Source: Taylorella equigenitalis ATCC 35865
GTDB taxonomy: Bacteria > Pseudomonadota > Gammaproteobacteria > Burkholderiales > Burkholderiaceae_B
DNA: 64,000 nucleotides
Direction: 5' to 3'
Assembly: GCF_000276685.1 (NCBI RefSeq)
Contig: NC_018108.1
Span: forward strand, 310,001-374,000
The notes beneath the pieces were generated by a model. It saw only the letters and a list, made by a program, of their open reading frames with translations. It ran no database searches and was not told the origin of the DNA. A program made the translations under genes and the position numbers. Below are positions 27,910 through 39,327 of this stretch, in pieces (the first letter of the stretch is position 1; each line of letters begins with the position of its first letter).

Positions 27910-28275
27910 ATGAACCTACCTACAGATCGTAAATATACAAAAACACACGAATGGGTAAAAAAAGAAGGAGACTTCTTTTTAGTCGGAATCACAGACGATG
28001 CTCAGGATCAGCTTGGTGACTTGGTATTCGTAGGTGATGCAAAAGTTGGGGAAACTTTAAAAGCAGGAGATACGGCTGCTGTAGTTGAGTCCGTAAAGGC
28101 TGCTTCTGATATTTATGCCCCTTTAGATGGAGAAATCGTTGAATTTAATGAGGCATTGGATTCTGATCCAACTTTAATTAATCAGGATGCTTATGCTAAC
28201 TGGATATTCAAAATTAAAGCTAGTGATGCCTCTCAATTTGATAGTTTACTTAACTCTGAACATTACGAGGCTTAA
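27910..28275 (+). CDS. gcvH: Glycine cleavage H protein
   Basis: 121-aa lipoyl carrier that shuttles the aminomethyl group between GcvP and GcvT. Lipoylation lysine K63 lies in VVESVKAASDIYAP. Opening YTKTHEWV, DPTLINQDAYANWIFKI near the end. It sits 30 bp after gcvT and 6 bp before gcvP. Confidence 0.97.
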   Translation: MNLPTDRKYTKTHEWVKKEGDFFLVGITDDAQDQLGDLVFVGDAKVGETLKAGDTAAVVESVKAASDIYAPLDGEIVEFNEALDSDPTLINQDAYANWIFKIKASDASQFDSLLNSEHYEA

Positions 28276-28281
28276 TAACAT

Positions 28282-31233
28282 ATGAGTTTACCAGTTGGGA
28301 TTTACGGGCCATGGGTTAGTTATTCAAGGCCTCTAATAGTTCTTAAGTCTTTCAAGGATAGACATATTGGTTTGAGTTCAGAGGCTCAAGACGAGATGCT
28401 GGCCGAGCTTGGGTACGATTGTCTTGAATCCTTTATAGAAGATGTAGTTCCAAATTCAATTTTTGATCCTGAAAGATTAGGTGGAGCATTATATTCTTAC
28501 TCTGGGACAAGCGAGGAAGAAGCACTTAATGAAATATCTAAGATAGCATATGAAAATAAGCCAATAGTTAATTATATTGGTCAGGGATACTACGGCACAT
28601 TCACTCCAAGTGTTATTAAAAGAAATATATTAGAAAACCCAGCTTGGTACACAGCCTACACTCCATATCAACCCGAGATATCACAGGGGCGACTCGAAGC
28701 ACTTCTGAATTTTCAGACTATGGTGTCGGATTTGACAGCATTACCAATAGCAAATGCATCACTACTAGATGAAGGAACGGCAGCGGCTGAAGCGATGCTT
28801 GTAATGTATCGATCAGCCAAGAACAAAAGTAAAACATGCTTTGTTTCAAAATATCTACATCCTCAAACGATAGAGGTCCTCAAAACTAGGGCGGCCCCTC
28901 TTGGAATAGATCTCGAAATTGGCGATGAATTTGACGGCTTCGGAAATTGCTTTGGCGTTATTCTTCAATACCCACGAACTAATGGTGCCATCTACGACTA
29001 TTCCGAAGAGGTGCAAAAAGCACATGGTTTAGGTGCACTAGTTGCTGTTGCTACCGATTTATTGGCACTTACATTGCTTAAACCGCCTGGAGAGTGGGGT
29101 GCAGACATTGCATTCGGGAACTCTCAACGATTCGGTGTGCCTATGGCTTTTGGTGGTCCTCATGCCGCATTTTTTGCTGTTAACGAAAAATTAAAGCGTG
29201 CCATTCCAGGGCGATTAGTAGGAGTGTCAGTTGATGCTCAGGGTGCTCCTGCCCTTAGGTTGGCAATGCAAACGCGAGAGCAACATATTAGACGTGAGAA
29301 AGCCACTTCCAATATTTGTACTGCTCAAGCTCTTTTAGCGATTATGGCAAGTATGTATGCCGTATATCATGGTCCTGATAATTTAAGGAATATAGCTCTT
29401 CAGATATTTCAGGCTACTGATGATTTTGCTAAGTATCTAACTAAAATAGGTTATAAAGTACTGACTAAAAGATATTTTGATACCATCTCTATCGATTGCC
29501 CTTGGGCTCAGGATTTAGTTGCTGATTTAGCAAAAGAAGGTGCAAATATTCGTCTTGTCGATTCTAAAACCGTATCTGTAAGTTTTGATGAAGTGAATTG
29601 GTTAGACGGTTATAGCTTGGGTGAATTGTTTTTTGAATCTGCTAAAAAATACGGCAAGAATTATTTATTTCCTTTAAATGAGAATGCAACACTAAATAGT
29701 GGAAATGAGAGTGCGAACCAGGTATTTAATAATAAGTTAGGTCATTTAGTTAGAACCTCTAAATTTCTATCTCACTCTATATTCAATACATATCACTCAG
29801 AAACTCAACTTATGCGATATATGCGTAAGTTGTCCGATAAGGATTTGGCTTTGGACCGTACAATGATTCCATTAGGTTCATGCACCATGAAGTTAAATTC
29901 AGCTTCATCGATGATTCCGATAACAATGTCTGAATTTGCAAATATGCACCCATTTGCACCAAATGAGCAAGCAACTGGATATGGAACGCTTATAGATCGG
30001 CTTACAAACCTAATGAAAATGGTTACGGGATATGATGCGTTTTCATTTCAACCGAATTCTGGTGCTGCAGGTGAGTATGCGGGGTTACTAACTATCCGTG
30101 CATATCATGAGGCAAATGGTGAGGGTCATCGCAATATCTGCTTAATTCCAGCTTCTGCACACGGTACAAATCCAGCTTCTGCCGCTATGGCGGGTTATCA
30201 AGTTGTTATTATTAATACGACTAAAGACGGCTATGTTGACGTTGATGACCTTAGGGATAAACTAAATGAGATGGGTGCACAGGTAGCTGCATTGATGATT
30301 ACCTATCCATCTACTCATGGTGTATTTGAAGATAATATTATTCAAATATGTGATTTGGTACATATGGCTGGGGCTCAAGTCTATCTAGATGGGGCAAATA
30401 TGAATGCAATGGTAGGACTTGCTGCACCAGGATTGTTTGGTTCAGATGTTTCTCACTTTAACTTGCATAAAACCTTTGGTATTCCTCATGGTGGAGGTGG
30501 ACCGGGAGTAGGTCCAATAGGTGTTAAAAAGCATCTTGCCCCTTATTTGCCAGGCATCTTAAATGAGCGGGGAGTACTTACAGATTCTGATGAGCCAGGT
30601 CCTGTATCGTCTGCACCATTTGGATCGGCTGGGATATTGCCAATTCCATATATGTACTTAAACATGCTTGGATCGCAAGGGTGCATACTTTCTTCAATTT
30701 GTGCGATTTTAAATGCAAACTATATTGCACATAAATTGGAAGGCTATTATCCAATTTTGTATACGGATAAGAAAGGTTTTGTAGCCCATGAGTGTATTAT
30801 CGATCTGCGTCCAATCAAGGATTCATGCGGTGTTACGGTGGATGATGTAGCTAAACGTTTGATGGACTATGGTTTCCATGCACCTACCATGAGCTTTCCT
30901 GTGCCAGGAACGCTTATGATTGAACCCACTGAATCTGAAGATATAGGGGAAATTGAGCGTTTTATCAATGCCATGATTCAAATTCGCAAAGAGATTACTC
31001 AGATAGAATCGGGTGCTGCTGATTCTACAGACAATCTGTTGAAAAATGCCCCTCACACAGCACAAATGATAGCTTCAGACAACTGGACTCATCCATATTC
31101 ACGACAAGAAGCTGCATTTCCAGAGGGAGTAGATCCTGCAACTAAATATTGGTGTCCTGTAGCTCGTGTGGATAATGCATATGGTGACAGGAATTTGATT
31201 TGTACATGTCCTCCAATGGAGGCTTATAAATAA
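28282..31233 (+). CDS. gcvP: Glycine dehydrogenase (decarboxylating), P protein
   Basis: PLP enzyme that decarboxylates glycine onto the H protein. 983 aa, the long fused form. Opening part FKDRHIGLS after a 28-residue extension ([15 protein letters not shown]...), then YIGQGYYGT and [19 protein letters not shown]; the PLP lysine is K730 in [16 protein letters not shown]. The N-terminal extension is unusual and the ATG has no close Shine-Dalgarno, but no better start exists before the RHIG block. Confidence 0.96.
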   Translation: MSLPVGIYGPWVSYSRPLIVLKSFKDRHIGLSSEAQDEMLAELGYDCLESFIEDVVPNSIFDPERLGGALYSYSGTSEEEALNEISKIAYENKPIVNYIGQGYYGTFTPSVIKRNILENPAWYTAYTPYQPEISQGRLEALLNFQTMVSDLTALPIANASLLDEGTAAAEAMLVMYRSAKNKSKTCFVSKYLHPQTIEVLKTRAAPLGIDLEIGDEFDGFGNCFGVILQYPRTNGAIYDYSEEVQKAHGLGALVAVATDLLALTLLKPPGEWGADIAFGNSQRFGVPMAFGGPHAAFFAVNEKLKRAIPGRLVGVSVDAQGAPALRLAMQTREQHIRREKATSNICTAQALLAIMASMYAVYHGPDNLRNIALQIFQATDDFAKYLTKIGYKVLTKRYFDTISIDCPWAQDLVADLAKEGANIRLVDSKTVSVSFDEVNWLDGYSLGELFFESAKKYGKNYLFPLNENATLNSGNESANQVFNNKLGHLVRTSKFLSHSIFNTYHSETQLMRYMRKLSDKDLALDRTMIPLGSCTMKLNSASSMIPITMSEFANMHPFAPNEQATGYGTLIDRLTNLMKMVTGYDAFSFQPNSGAAGEYAGLLTIRAYHEANGEGHRNICLIPASAHGTNPASAAMAGYQVVIINTTKDGYVDVDDLRDKLNEMGAQVAALMITYPSTHGVFEDNIIQICDLVHMAGAQVYLDGANMNAMVGLAAPGLFGSDVSHFNLHKTFGIPHGGGGPGVGPIGVKKHLAPYLPGILNERGVLTDSDEPGPVSSAPFGSAGILPIPYMYLNMLGSQGCILSSICAILNANYIAHKLEGYYPILYTDKKGFVAHECIIDLRPIKDSCGVTVDDVAKRLMDYGFHAPTMSFPVPGTLMIEPTESEDIGEIERFINAMIQIRKEITQIESGAADSTDNLLKNAPHTAQMIASDNWTHPYSRQEAAFPEGVDPATKYWCPVARVDNAYGDRNLICTCPPMEAYK

Positions 31234-31234
31234 T

Positions 31235-32029
31235 ATGCGTCAATACGAAGATTTTATGCACCATGTATTTGAAACTGGTGTGGATAAAACTGATAGAACC
31301 GGAACGGGAACTAAGTCTGTATTCGCTTATCAAATGCGTTTTGATTTGCAAGAAGGCTTTCCAATGGTCACTACGAAGAAACTTCATCTAAAAAGCATTA
31401 TCTATGAACTGTTATGGTTTTTGCGTGGAGATTCAAATGCCAAATGGCTCCAAGAAAGAGGCGTTTCAATTTGGAATGAGTGGGCCGATGAAAATGGTGA
31501 ACTAGGTCCAATATATGGGGTGCAATGGAGAAGCTGGCCAGCACCCGATGGCACGAAAATCGATCAGATTTCACAAGTTGTCGATCAAATAAAATCCAAT
31601 CCAGACTCACGCAGGTTGATAGTGAGTGCATGGAATGTAGGGCTTATACCTCAAATGAAACTGCCTCCATGCCATGCTTTTTTTCAATTTTATGTAGCTG
31701 AGGGTAAGCTTTCATGCCAGTTATATCAACGAAGTGCTGATATATTTTTAGGTGTACCTTTTAATATTGCAAGTTACTCATTACTCACACATATGATTGC
31801 ACAACAGTGCAATCTCGATGTGGGTGAATTTATATGGACAGGTGGTGACTGCCATATATACTCAAATCACTTTGAACAAGTGAAGGAGCAACTGTCACGC
31901 GATCCATATCCATATCCAAAACTTCATATAAAACGTAAACCAGAAAGTATCTTCGATTATGAATTTGAAGATTTTGAAGTGTTGGACTATCAACATCATC
32001 CACATATAAAAGCTCCTGTAGCAGTATAG
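31235..32029 (+). CDS. thyA: Thymidylate synthase
   Basis: Makes dTMP from dUMP using 5,10-methylene-tetrahydrofolate as carbon and electron donor, leaving dihydrofolate. 264 aa, same as E. coli ThyA. Catalytic C146 is in [47 protein letters not shown] and [10 protein letters not shown] are intact. Its ATG is one base after the gcvP stop, so glycine cleavage feeds the same transcript. Confidence 0.98.
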   Translation: MRQYEDFMHHVFETGVDKTDRTGTGTKSVFAYQMRFDLQEGFPMVTTKKLHLKSIIYELLWFLRGDSNAKWLQERGVSIWNEWADENGELGPIYGVQWRSWPAPDGTKIDQISQVVDQIKSNPDSRRLIVSAWNVGLIPQMKLPPCHAFFQFYVAEGKLSCQLYQRSADIFLGVPFNIASYSLLTHMIAQQCNLDVGEFIWTGGDCHIYSNHFEQVKEQLSRDPYPYPKLHIKRKPESIFDYEFEDFEVLDYQHHPHIKAPVAV

Positions 32030-32031
32030 TT

Positions 32032-32529
32032 ATGCCTAAAATTTGTCTTATCGTTGCATATTCTGAAAACCATGCTATTGGTCTTAACGGTGATATGCCG
32101 TGGAGGCTTAAAGGTGACCTTGCCTATTTCAAAAAAACCACAATGGGGTGTCCCATTATCATGGGTCGCAAAACGCGTGACTCGCTCGGTAGGCCATTGC
32201 CAGGCAGGATAAATATTGCAATTTCACGGGATGCAGACTATTTTGCAGAGGGGACGGTAGTATTGCCATCCTTAGAACAATCGTTGGAATATGCAAATAA
32301 TAATTCTGATGCCTCGAAAATTTTTATAATAGGAGGTGGGCAGATTTACAAACAGGCATTGCCCGTAGCGGATAAAGTATACGCAACTGAAATTCATAAG
32401 AGTTTCGAAGCGGATACATTTTTTCCACAACTTGATAAATCGCAATGGACCGAAGTTTCAAGAGATCCTCAGCCTGAGGAAAACGGTCTTGCGTACGATT
32501 TCGTGGTTTACGAAAAGAAGGAGTTTTAA
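32032..32529 (+). CDS. folA: Dihydrofolate reductase
   Basis: Restores tetrahydrofolate from the dihydrofolate left by ThyA. 165 aa. Seen: VAYSENHAIGLNGDMPWRLKGDLAYFK (in part), MGRKTRDSLGRPLPGR, IIGGGQIYKQALP and LPVADKVYATEI. Two bp after thyA and directly joined to the next gene. Confidence 0.97.
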   Translation: MPKICLIVAYSENHAIGLNGDMPWRLKGDLAYFKKTTMGCPIIMGRKTRDSLGRPLPGRINIAISRDADYFAEGTVVLPSLEQSLEYANNNSDASKIFIIGGGQIYKQALPVADKVYATEIHKSFEADTFFPQLDKSQWTEVSRDPQPEENGLAYDFVVYEKKEF

Positions 32530-33804
32530 GTGAATCTTGAGGAGTTAAAGTTAGCTGTTATCGGATTAGGCTATGTTGGTCTGCCACTTGCAGTTGAATT
32601 TGGAAAAAAACGTGATGTATTAGGTTTTGATATTAATCAGAAGCGCATCGAACAGCTAATGAAGGGAGAGGATATAACTCTCGAAGTGGATAATTCAGAA
32701 TTGGCAGAAGCTAAAAATTTAAATTTTTCCTGCAATCCTGAGGATTTAAGAGATTCCAATACTTACATTGTAACCGTCCCAACTCCAATCGATGAGCATA
32801 AAAGTCCTGACTTTACTCCATTGGTAAAAGCTAGTGAAACTATTGGTGCTTACCTCAAAAAAGGGGATATCGTAATCTACGAATCTACTGTATACCCTGG
32901 AGCTACAGAGGAAGTTTGTATCCCTGTCTTAGAAAAAGTATCTGGCCTTAAATATAACGTGGATTTCTACGCAGGATATAGTCCTGAGCGCATAAATCCA
33001 GGTGACAAACAGCATAGAGTTTATAACATTAAAAAAGTCACTTCAGGTTCTACTCCAGAAGTCGCTCAAGTTGTAGATGATTTGTATAAATCCATTATTA
33101 CAGCAGGCACACACAAAGCTTCATCAATTCGTGTTGCAGAGGCAGCTAAAGTTATAGAAAACACTCAGCGCGACGTTAATATTGCATTGATTAATGAGCT
33201 TGCACTTCTTTGTAATAGGCTTGGAATCGATACTGAGGACGTACTTGAAGCGGCTGGCACAAAATGGAACTTTTTGCCATTTAGACCAGGGCTTGTAGGT
33301 GGTCATTGTATAGGTGTGGATCCATATTATTTAACTCATAAAGCTCAATCAATTGGCTATCACCCTGAGATTATTTTGGCTGGTCGTCGTCTTAATGATT
33401 CGATGGGTAGATATGTTGTTGAGCAGTTAGTTAAGGCGATGACTAAGAAAAACATTAAAGTTGTTGGCAGTCATGTGCTTGTTATGGGTCTTACATTTAA
33501 AGAAAACTGCACGGATATTAGAAATACACGTATTGTCGATATAGTTAAAGAATTGGGCGATTACAACATTGTAGTAGACGTGTATGATCCATGGGTAGAT
33601 CCAGAAGAGGCTATGCAAGAGTATGGCATCAAAACAGTGGATTCAGTTAGTGACGGTCAGTATGACGGCATCATACTTGCTGTAGGTCATAAGGAATTCC
33701 GCGAAATGGGCGTCGATAAAATACGTGCTCTCGGAAAGGAAAATCACGTACTTTACGATTTGAAGTATGTGCTTGATAAAGAAGACTCTGATATCAGACT
33801 TTAG
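32530..33804 (+). CDS. Nucleotide-sugar 6-dehydrogenase (WbpO/TviB type)
   Basis: NAD-dependent four-electron oxidase that turns a UDP-hexose(amine) into the uronic acid for a surface polysaccharide. 424 aa. NAD site [15 protein letters not shown] (residues 10-24); catalytic C260 in [23 protein letters not shown] and [15 protein letters not shown]. The pattern resembles UDP-GlcNAc dehydrogenases (WbpO/TviB) more than UDP-glucose Ugd, but this is a similarity judgement. GTG start directly after the folA stop. It is odd company for folate genes. Confidence 0.88.
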   Translation: MNLEELKLAVIGLGYVGLPLAVEFGKKRDVLGFDINQKRIEQLMKGEDITLEVDNSELAEAKNLNFSCNPEDLRDSNTYIVTVPTPIDEHKSPDFTPLVKASETIGAYLKKGDIVIYESTVYPGATEEVCIPVLEKVSGLKYNVDFYAGYSPERINPGDKQHRVYNIKKVTSGSTPEVAQVVDDLYKSIITAGTHKASSIRVAEAAKVIENTQRDVNIALINELALLCNRLGIDTEDVLEAAGTKWNFLPFRPGLVGGHCIGVDPYYLTHKAQSIGYHPEIILAGRRLNDSMGRYVVEQLVKAMTKKNIKVVGSHVLVMGLTFKENCTDIRNTRIVDIVKELGDYNIVVDVYDPWVDPEEAMQEYGIKTVDSVSDGQYDGIILAVGHKEFREMGVDKIRALGKENHVLYDLKYVLDKEDSDIRL

Positions 33805-33827
33805 GCTTTTGTATAGTCAAACATTAG

Positions 33828-33847
33828 TGGGGTTCCGAGAAGCCCCA
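33828..33847. terminator. Hairpin between convergent genes
   Basis: TGGGGTTC, loop CGA, GAAGCCCCA with one bulged base. It lies 24 bp past the dehydrogenase stop and 2 bp past the stop of the convergent mutase. T runs are poor in both directions. Confidence 0.4.
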
Positions 33848-33849
33848 AC

Positions 33850-35352
33850 TTAATGAGGACCGAATTTACTTTTGGTGGGCTCAAGGTCTTTCAAATCTAT
33901 GGCTCGGTCCTTAAGTCGTTCCTCATGATCCTCTAGTACGGCAATCGTAAAATCCAGTAGTTTACAAAGCTCTTCTTCGGAAGTTGCCTCGATAACAATT
34001 GTTAATTTCTGCTCCGTATTAGATGGTCGCATAAGCAAAAATCCGCCTTCTATCTCGATACGTAACCCGTCTATTTCAGTAAAAGAGATGGGGTTTAGAT
34101 TCTTTTGAGCAGAATCTTTTACATGCAAAAGTAGTCCTTTGACTAGCTCCCTTGGATATGGAATTCTAATTTCAGGTACCATTAAATCATGTGGTAGATG
34201 TTCAAAAGCCTCTGGTCCAACTTCTTCTATAAATCTTAAAAATCTAAATCCAGAATAGACCGCATCATTTAAAATAAGTCCATCCTTCTTGAAGTAGTAA
34301 TGACCACTATATTCTCCTCCAAAAAGAGCACCCTCAATTTGTGCAACTTTCTGCATCATATTTGAATGCCCTGTTTTAGATAAATGTGGCAATGCCCCCG
34401 CCGCCTCAATCTCTCTTTGTATATGCCGACTTGATTTTATGTCATACACTATATGCACGGGTTTCGCAGGGTCATAATCAGAGTAAGACTTATAAAATTT
34501 CATCATCTCTCGAATTAAAAAAATAAACACCCTATCAGACCCTATAATCTGACCTTGATAGTCCACAACTCCCAATCTATCAGCATCTCCGTCAAATGCC
34601 AGCCCGATATCGCATCCATGTTCAACTACAAACTTACGCAACTGCATTAAATTATCGGGAACAGAGGGGTCGGGATGATGATTTGGAAACGCACCGTCTG
34701 GTATGCAGTTAAGTTCTAAAACCTCATGCCCCATTTTTTCGTATAACTCACGGGCAATGAGACCCGCAACGCCATTGCCACCATCAATAGCAATTTTTAA
34801 TATGTACTTTTCCTGACAATAATCGGGCTCGCTAAGCAAAGCGTTTATATACTCGCTATTTTCGATTTCTTCGATAGGAGGCTGCTCAAAAATTTCCTCA
34901 CTATAATGCAGGAATTTGAAGTCAGCATCTGCGAGTCGTTTCATGTTGTAAGCTATAAGCTTTATAGTCTCAGAATCTATGGGTAACGAATCGCAATAAA
35001 TTTTGAATCCATTAAACCCAACAGGGTTGTGGCTGGCTGTTATATAAATAATAAGCCCGTAATTTTTATGGATATTATGAATAGCTAAAAGCCCAGGATG
35101 TTCCAACCCAGCAAACTGTATGTGCTCACTTTTAACCCGGGTTTTAAGTGCGTTATATAGGGCTTTGGCTAGCTCTGGTCCCCCCTCACGTGCATCATGG
35201 GCAATTAATACGCTACCTATGTTTTGGGGTGGCAATACCTCCATAAGAGCAAACCCAAGCAAATACGCAAATTGGGGGTTGATTTCGTCAGGATAGTGTC
35301 CACGAATATCATATTCCTTGAATACATTTAGTGGGATCGTCGTGATTAACAT
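33850..35352 (-). CDS. Phosphomannomutase/phosphoglucomutase (AlgC/ManB family)
   Basis: Interconverts hexose 6- and 1-phosphates for nucleotide-sugar synthesis. 500 aa. Opening FKEYDIRG; phosphoserine S107 in TASHNPVGFNGFK; magnesium loop DGDADRLG; sugar loop GGEYSGHYYF; C-terminal phosphate-binding RPSNTEQKL. All active-site parts are intact, so it should be active. It converges on the nucleotide-sugar dehydrogenase, and both could supply a surface glycan. Confidence 0.93.
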   Translation of the reverse strand: MLITTIPLNVFKEYDIRGHYPDEINPQFAYLLGFALMEVLPPQNIGSVLIAHDAREGGPELAKALYNALKTRVKSEHIQFAGLEHPGLLAIHNIHKNYGLIIYITASHNPVGFNGFKIYCDSLPIDSETIKLIAYNMKRLADADFKFLHYSEEIFEQPPIEEIENSEYINALLSEPDYCQEKYILKIAIDGGNGVAGLIARELYEKMGHEVLELNCIPDGAFPNHHPDPSVPDNLMQLRKFVVEHGCDIGLAFDGDADRLGVVDYQGQIIGSDRVFIFLIREMMKFYKSYSDYDPAKPVHIVYDIKSSRHIQREIEAAGALPHLSKTGHSNMMQKVAQIEGALFGGEYSGHYYFKKDGLILNDAVYSGFRFLRFIEEVGPEAFEHLPHDLMVPEIRIPYPRELVKGLLLHVKDSAQKNLNPISFTEIDGLRIEIEGGFLLMRPSNTEQKLTIVIEATSEEELCKLLDFTIAVLEDHEERLKDRAIDLKDLEPTKSKFGPH

Positions 35353-35421
35353 AGGGTTTTCTTGAAATTAAACTTAATATAAATTATTGTAAAATCAAAT
35401 TTTTAATTACATTGCACAGAT

Positions 35422-36846
35422 ATGTCATTAGTAGAAGATTTAGTTGCATTAGTTGGAAGTGAGCATGTGCTTACGGGAGAGGAAGCTAGTCCTTATCTTA
35501 CAGATTGGCGTAATCGTTATACAGGTAAATGTTTAGCTGTAGTAAAACCAGCGGACACTCAGGAGTTGGCTGATGTTGTTAAATTATGCCAGCAAGCTGA
35601 TGCTCCCATGGTACCACAAGGCGGTAATACTGGTTTGTGCGGCGGAGCGACTCCTTCTAATAAAGGTGATGCAGTAGTAATTCTTCTATCTCGCATGAAT
35701 AAAGTGCTTGATATCGATACAGCTAACGATACGATGACGGTTCAAGCTGGCTGTATATTACAAGATGTGCAAGCTGCTGCAGATAAAGCAGGTCGTTTGT
35801 TCCCACTAAGTCTTGGAGCTGAGGGTAGTTGCACGATTGGCGGTAATTTAGCGACTAATGCTGGGGGCACTCAGGTTCTTCGTTACGGTAATGCACGGGA
35901 TCTTTGCCTTGGCCTTGAGGTTGTTACGGCTGAGGGTGATATTGTTAATACGCTAAAGTCTTTGCGCAAAGATAATACTGGCTATGATTTACGTAATTTA
36001 TTTATTGGCAGTGAGGGCACTTTAGGTATTATTACAGCTGCTACATTAAAACTATTTCCAAAGCCAGCGGCTGTTACTACGGCATTCTTAGCACTTGAGG
36101 GTTTTGAGCAAGCCATTCAGGTTTTAAACAGATCTAAAAGGCAGTTTGATGCAGCATTAACAGGATTTGAATTGATTTCGGATTACTGTTTATCTATTGT
36201 TCAAAAGCACTTATCTCATATCAGGATACCTTTTGCTGTGGATACAGCTCCATGGTATGTTTTGATGGAGATTTCTGATTCTGAGAGTGAGGAGCACGCA
36301 CGTGAGATGTTTGAGCGTGTGATAGGTGATGCATTTGAAAATAATGAGATTATAGATGCGGTGATTGCCGAGTCTATCCAACAAAGCAATGAGCTATGGC
36401 ATCTTCGTGAAGCAGTACCATTGGCTGAAGCAGAAGTGGGTAAGGCTATTAAAAACGATATCTCAGTTCCCGTTTCTAAAATGGATGAGTTTGTAAAAAT
36501 TACTAATGCTAAGCTTCAGGAATTTATGCCTGGTATTCAGATGAGTGTTTTCGGACATTTAGGGGACGGTAATCTTCATTACAATGTTTGCCCACCAGAA
36601 GATGAAAGAAAGGCGGATTTTCTTACTCATCAAGATGAAATTTTTAAAATTGTTTTTGATTCAGTGCATGATTTTGATGGATCGATTTCTGCGGAACATG
36701 GTATAGGTCAACTAAAAAGGGATATATTGCCAGAATATAAAGACGAGAATGCGATGTGGATTATGCGTAAAATTAAGCGTGCTTTGGATCCGTATTCACT
36801 TCTCAATCCAGGCAAAGTTATAAGCAGTGTTGAAATTAATTCATAA
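35422..36846 (+). CDS. FAD-linked D-2-hydroxyacid dehydrogenase (GlcD / D-2-hydroxyglutarate dehydrogenase type)
   Basis: 474-aa flavoprotein of the VAO/PCMH family. FAD part: VPQGGNTGLCGGATP, SLGAEGSCTIGGNLATNAGG and GSEGTLGIIT; C-terminal part with FGHLGDGNLHYN, the metal/substrate site, and SAEHGIGQLKRD. Substrate could be D-2-hydroxyglutarate, D-lactate or glycolate; no neighbour decides between them. ATG 35422. The 3' end overlaps the next gene's start by 20 bp. Confidence 0.9.
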   Translation: MSLVEDLVALVGSEHVLTGEEASPYLTDWRNRYTGKCLAVVKPADTQELADVVKLCQQADAPMVPQGGNTGLCGGATPSNKGDAVVILLSRMNKVLDIDTANDTMTVQAGCILQDVQAAADKAGRLFPLSLGAEGSCTIGGNLATNAGGTQVLRYGNARDLCLGLEVVTAEGDIVNTLKSLRKDNTGYDLRNLFIGSEGTLGIITAATLKLFPKPAAVTTAFLALEGFEQAIQVLNRSKRQFDAALTGFELISDYCLSIVQKHLSHIRIPFAVDTAPWYVLMEISDSESEEHAREMFERVIGDAFENNEIIDAVIAESIQQSNELWHLREAVPLAEAEVGKAIKNDISVPVSKMDEFVKITNAKLQEFMPGIQMSVFGHLGDGNLHYNVCPPEDERKADFLTHQDEIFKIVFDSVHDFDGSISAEHGIGQLKRDILPEYKDENAMWIMRKIKRALDPYSLLNPGKVISSVEINS

Positions 36847-38704
36847 AGCCCTTACTGGATTTTTACTTACTACAAGTGTATACGCACTAGATACAAGCTC
36901 GGTGGATATTAGCTTATCCACCAACTCTATATCTAATACTCAGAACAAAAAAAACCTCGAAGAGCTTCTAAAAGAGCATACGGAACAAGTTAGAAAACTA
37001 GTACAAAAAAAATCTAACATCGTCGATCCCGATGAAGTCTACCAAGTTATGCTTATAGAGATGGCTTTGATAGACGAAGACTATGATGAGTATGTAAGGC
37101 TAGTGTCGCGATTTTCTAAGCAGCACAGGCTTTATCCAGAGTATATAAAAATCGCCCTTATGTCCTTGCCTATGACTAGTAGGACAGAAGAGATATTAGA
37201 GCCAGCTAAAAAATTATATAAGCTTGAGCCTGACTCAAAACCCCTACAGGCTCTGATGGGCCTTTTGTTTTCCATATCTGGTAGATATGATGATTTAGAA
37301 GAGATTCTAAGCAAAAACATAATTTTCAAAAAAAATATGTCTGATGAGGAAATTGATCAGATTTTAGAAAGCCTTAGTGGAATTTTAAAAATTATGCCCG
37401 AGCAAACTAAGGCTTTAGAAATCTATCAAAAATATACTCAAGACTTAATACATAAAACTCCTATGTATTGGAGATATTTAGCAGAGTTTTCATTAACGGC
37501 TAAAAACTACGCAAAGGCATGGGATGCAGCCCTTAAGCACTTCGATACAGCACAAGATAGAAGCGAAGCTATAGAAATTATTTATGCTTTTCTAGCATTG
37601 CCAGAGTATAGGCAGAGAGCATATGAAAAAATTCGTTTCTATAATTTAATGAGTGAAAATCCTCTGTATGAAAATACAGAGCTGGCCATGTTACTGCATT
37701 CAGATGAGAAATCTCGTCCGCTTGCCCACGATTTTGCCAAATGGCTTAGAAAAACATATCCCGATGTTCCACAATATATTCTTGTAGATGCATTGATGTC
37801 ATACATTGAATACGATGACACCAGTGCTTTGAGGTATGTTGATGAGTACATGGGCATTGCCACACAAAAGCTTAAGGACGATCCAGATAACGATTCGCTA
37901 TTGTCTAGTATGGATAGGGCGATTTTAATTAAGTTAGATATTCTGATTAGGGAGCCTAATAATAAGGATTTCAAGGAGATTCTGCGTTTGTTGGCGGAAT
38001 TGCCTGAAGATAAATATGAGTTCAAATACTATATCGCTAAATCAGAGGCATTAATGCACACTTGGAGGGTGCCTGAGGGGTTGGCTTTGCTTCAGGACAC
38101 GATTATAAGATTTCCAGAATATGCACAACCAGCAATTTCTTATGGGACTAGAACTTTAATTGATGTTGGACGCACGCAAATGGCCTTGGATTTAGTTAAG
38201 CCATATTATGAAGCGAATCCGAAGTCTGGTGTCTACAGTGAGCTGACGGCATGGGCTTATCAAGCGAGCGGTAATACGAAAAAGGCTGAGGAGGTTTACA
38301 GGCTATGTCTTAAGCATAATCCTGATAATGTTCCATGCCTAAACGGTTTGGGATATATGTTTGCGGACTTAAACTACAACTTGGATGAGTCTTTGGATCT
38401 TTTAAGAACCGCTTCATCTCTTGAACCCAACAGTCCGTATATTAAAGATAGTTTGGGCTGGATTTACTATAAACTTGGTATGGCCGATATGGCTTTGATG
38501 TATATTTCTGATTCATATTCTGATGTACCCATGGCTGAAACAGCTGCACATTTAGTTGAAATTTATTATGTGATGGGTGATATAAATAAAGCTAAACAAG
38601 TCGCTAAAGAAGGGCTTAAACTCTACCAATATAACGACTATTTGCCTAACACCCTTAGAAAATTAAAATTGGATTTAAATCAGGGCTCACATGAAAATCA
38701 TTAA
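36827..38704 (+). CDS. Secreted TPR-repeat protein
   Basis: 625 aa. A signal peptide (LIHKALTGFLLTTSVYA) is followed by a TPR solenoid, clearest at the C-terminus: AWAYQASGNTKKAEEVYRLC, NGLGYMFADLNYNLDESLDL, DSLGWIYYKLGMADMALMYI and HLVEIYYVMGDINKAKQVA. Burkholderiales carry a similar TPR gene just before lolB. Start is GTG 36827 or TTG 36830. Its 3' end overlaps lolB by 14 bp. Function unknown; a role in envelope lipoprotein or outer-membrane handling is only suggested by context. Confidence 0.85.
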   Translation: MLKLIHKALTGFLLTTSVYALDTSSVDISLSTNSISNTQNKKNLEELLKEHTEQVRKLVQKKSNIVDPDEVYQVMLIEMALIDEDYDEYVRLVSRFSKQHRLYPEYIKIALMSLPMTSRTEEILEPAKKLYKLEPDSKPLQALMGLLFSISGRYDDLEEILSKNIIFKKNMSDEEIDQILESLSGILKIMPEQTKALEIYQKYTQDLIHKTPMYWRYLAEFSLTAKNYAKAWDAALKHFDTAQDRSEAIEIIYAFLALPEYRQRAYEKIRFYNLMSENPLYENTELAMLLHSDEKSRPLAHDFAKWLRKTYPDVPQYILVDALMSYIEYDDTSALRYVDEYMGIATQKLKDDPDNDSLLSSMDRAILIKLDILIREPNNKDFKEILRLLAELPEDKYEFKYYIAKSEALMHTWRVPEGLALLQDTIIRFPEYAQPAISYGTRTLIDVGRTQMALDLVKPYYEANPKSGVYSELTAWAYQASGNTKKAEEVYRLCLKHNPDNVPCLNGLGYMFADLNYNLDESLDLLRTASSLEPNSPYIKDSLGWIYYKLGMADMALMYISDSYSDVPMAETAAHLVEIYYVMGDINKAKQVAKEGLKLYQYNDYLPNTLRKLKLDLNQGSHENH

Positions 38705-39314
38705 TAAATTTTTATTTGTTGCATTTGTCGCATTTGTCGCAACTTTGGCTTCTTGTGCAAGCGTTGAGGGTCCTCAAAACGCTATCGTTGCGGACGGGCA
38801 GAAAGGGGCGAAGGAGCAAAGCGTATCGAGTCCTCAAGAAGCCTCAGAAATCACAAGGCATGGCAAATTTGTTTTGAACACCTTTGATAAAGCCGAAGAT
38901 AGATACAAAAATTCACTAAGCGGAAATTTTGATTGGATCGACTCAAATGGGCTTCTGCTCTTAACCTTAACGGCAACTACAGGGCAAACTATTGCCACCA
39001 TAAAGGTTAACTCTGTTGAAGCGGTCCTTACAGATGCTAAGGGTCAGGTTTTAGAGGCTTCGACTGCGGAGGAGCTTATGGTCCGTGCCGTCGGACAAAA
39101 AATGCCAGTTAGCGATATTAGAAATTGGATTCGCGGAAAAATATCCTCAAATGCAAGTAATGTAAAACGGGATTCAAACTCTAGAATAGTTGAATTTATG
39201 CAATCTGATTGGAACGTTCAGCTTTTGTCTTATGATGCAGTTGGTCCAAAGCGAGTGAACTTACATCAAGATAAAGATGGCATTGTGACCACGATTCGCA
39301 TATCGGCTCGTTAG
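38691..39314 (+). CDS. lolB: Outer-membrane lipoprotein insertion factor LolB
   Basis: Receives lipoproteins from LolA and inserts them in the outer membrane. 207 aa with lipobox LASC (C22). Mature part has the LolB blocks HGKFVLN, GNFDWIDSNGLLLLTLT, VRAVGQKMPVSDIRNWIRGK and RISAR. Divergent in detail but correctly placed between the TPR gene and ispE. A short repeat (GCATTTGTC twice) codes for the hydrophobic core of the signal peptide. Confidence 0.85.
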   Translation: MKIINKFLFVAFVAFVATLASCASVEGPQNAIVADGQKGAKEQSVSSPQEASEITRHGKFVLNTFDKAEDRYKNSLSGNFDWIDSNGLLLLTLTATTGQTIATIKVNSVEAVLTDAKGQVLEASTAEELMVRAVGQKMPVSDIRNWIRGKISSNASNVKRDSNSRIVEFMQSDWNVQLLSYDAVGPKRVNLHQDKDGIVTTIRISAR

Positions 39315-39327
39315 TCGGTGGTTTGTT

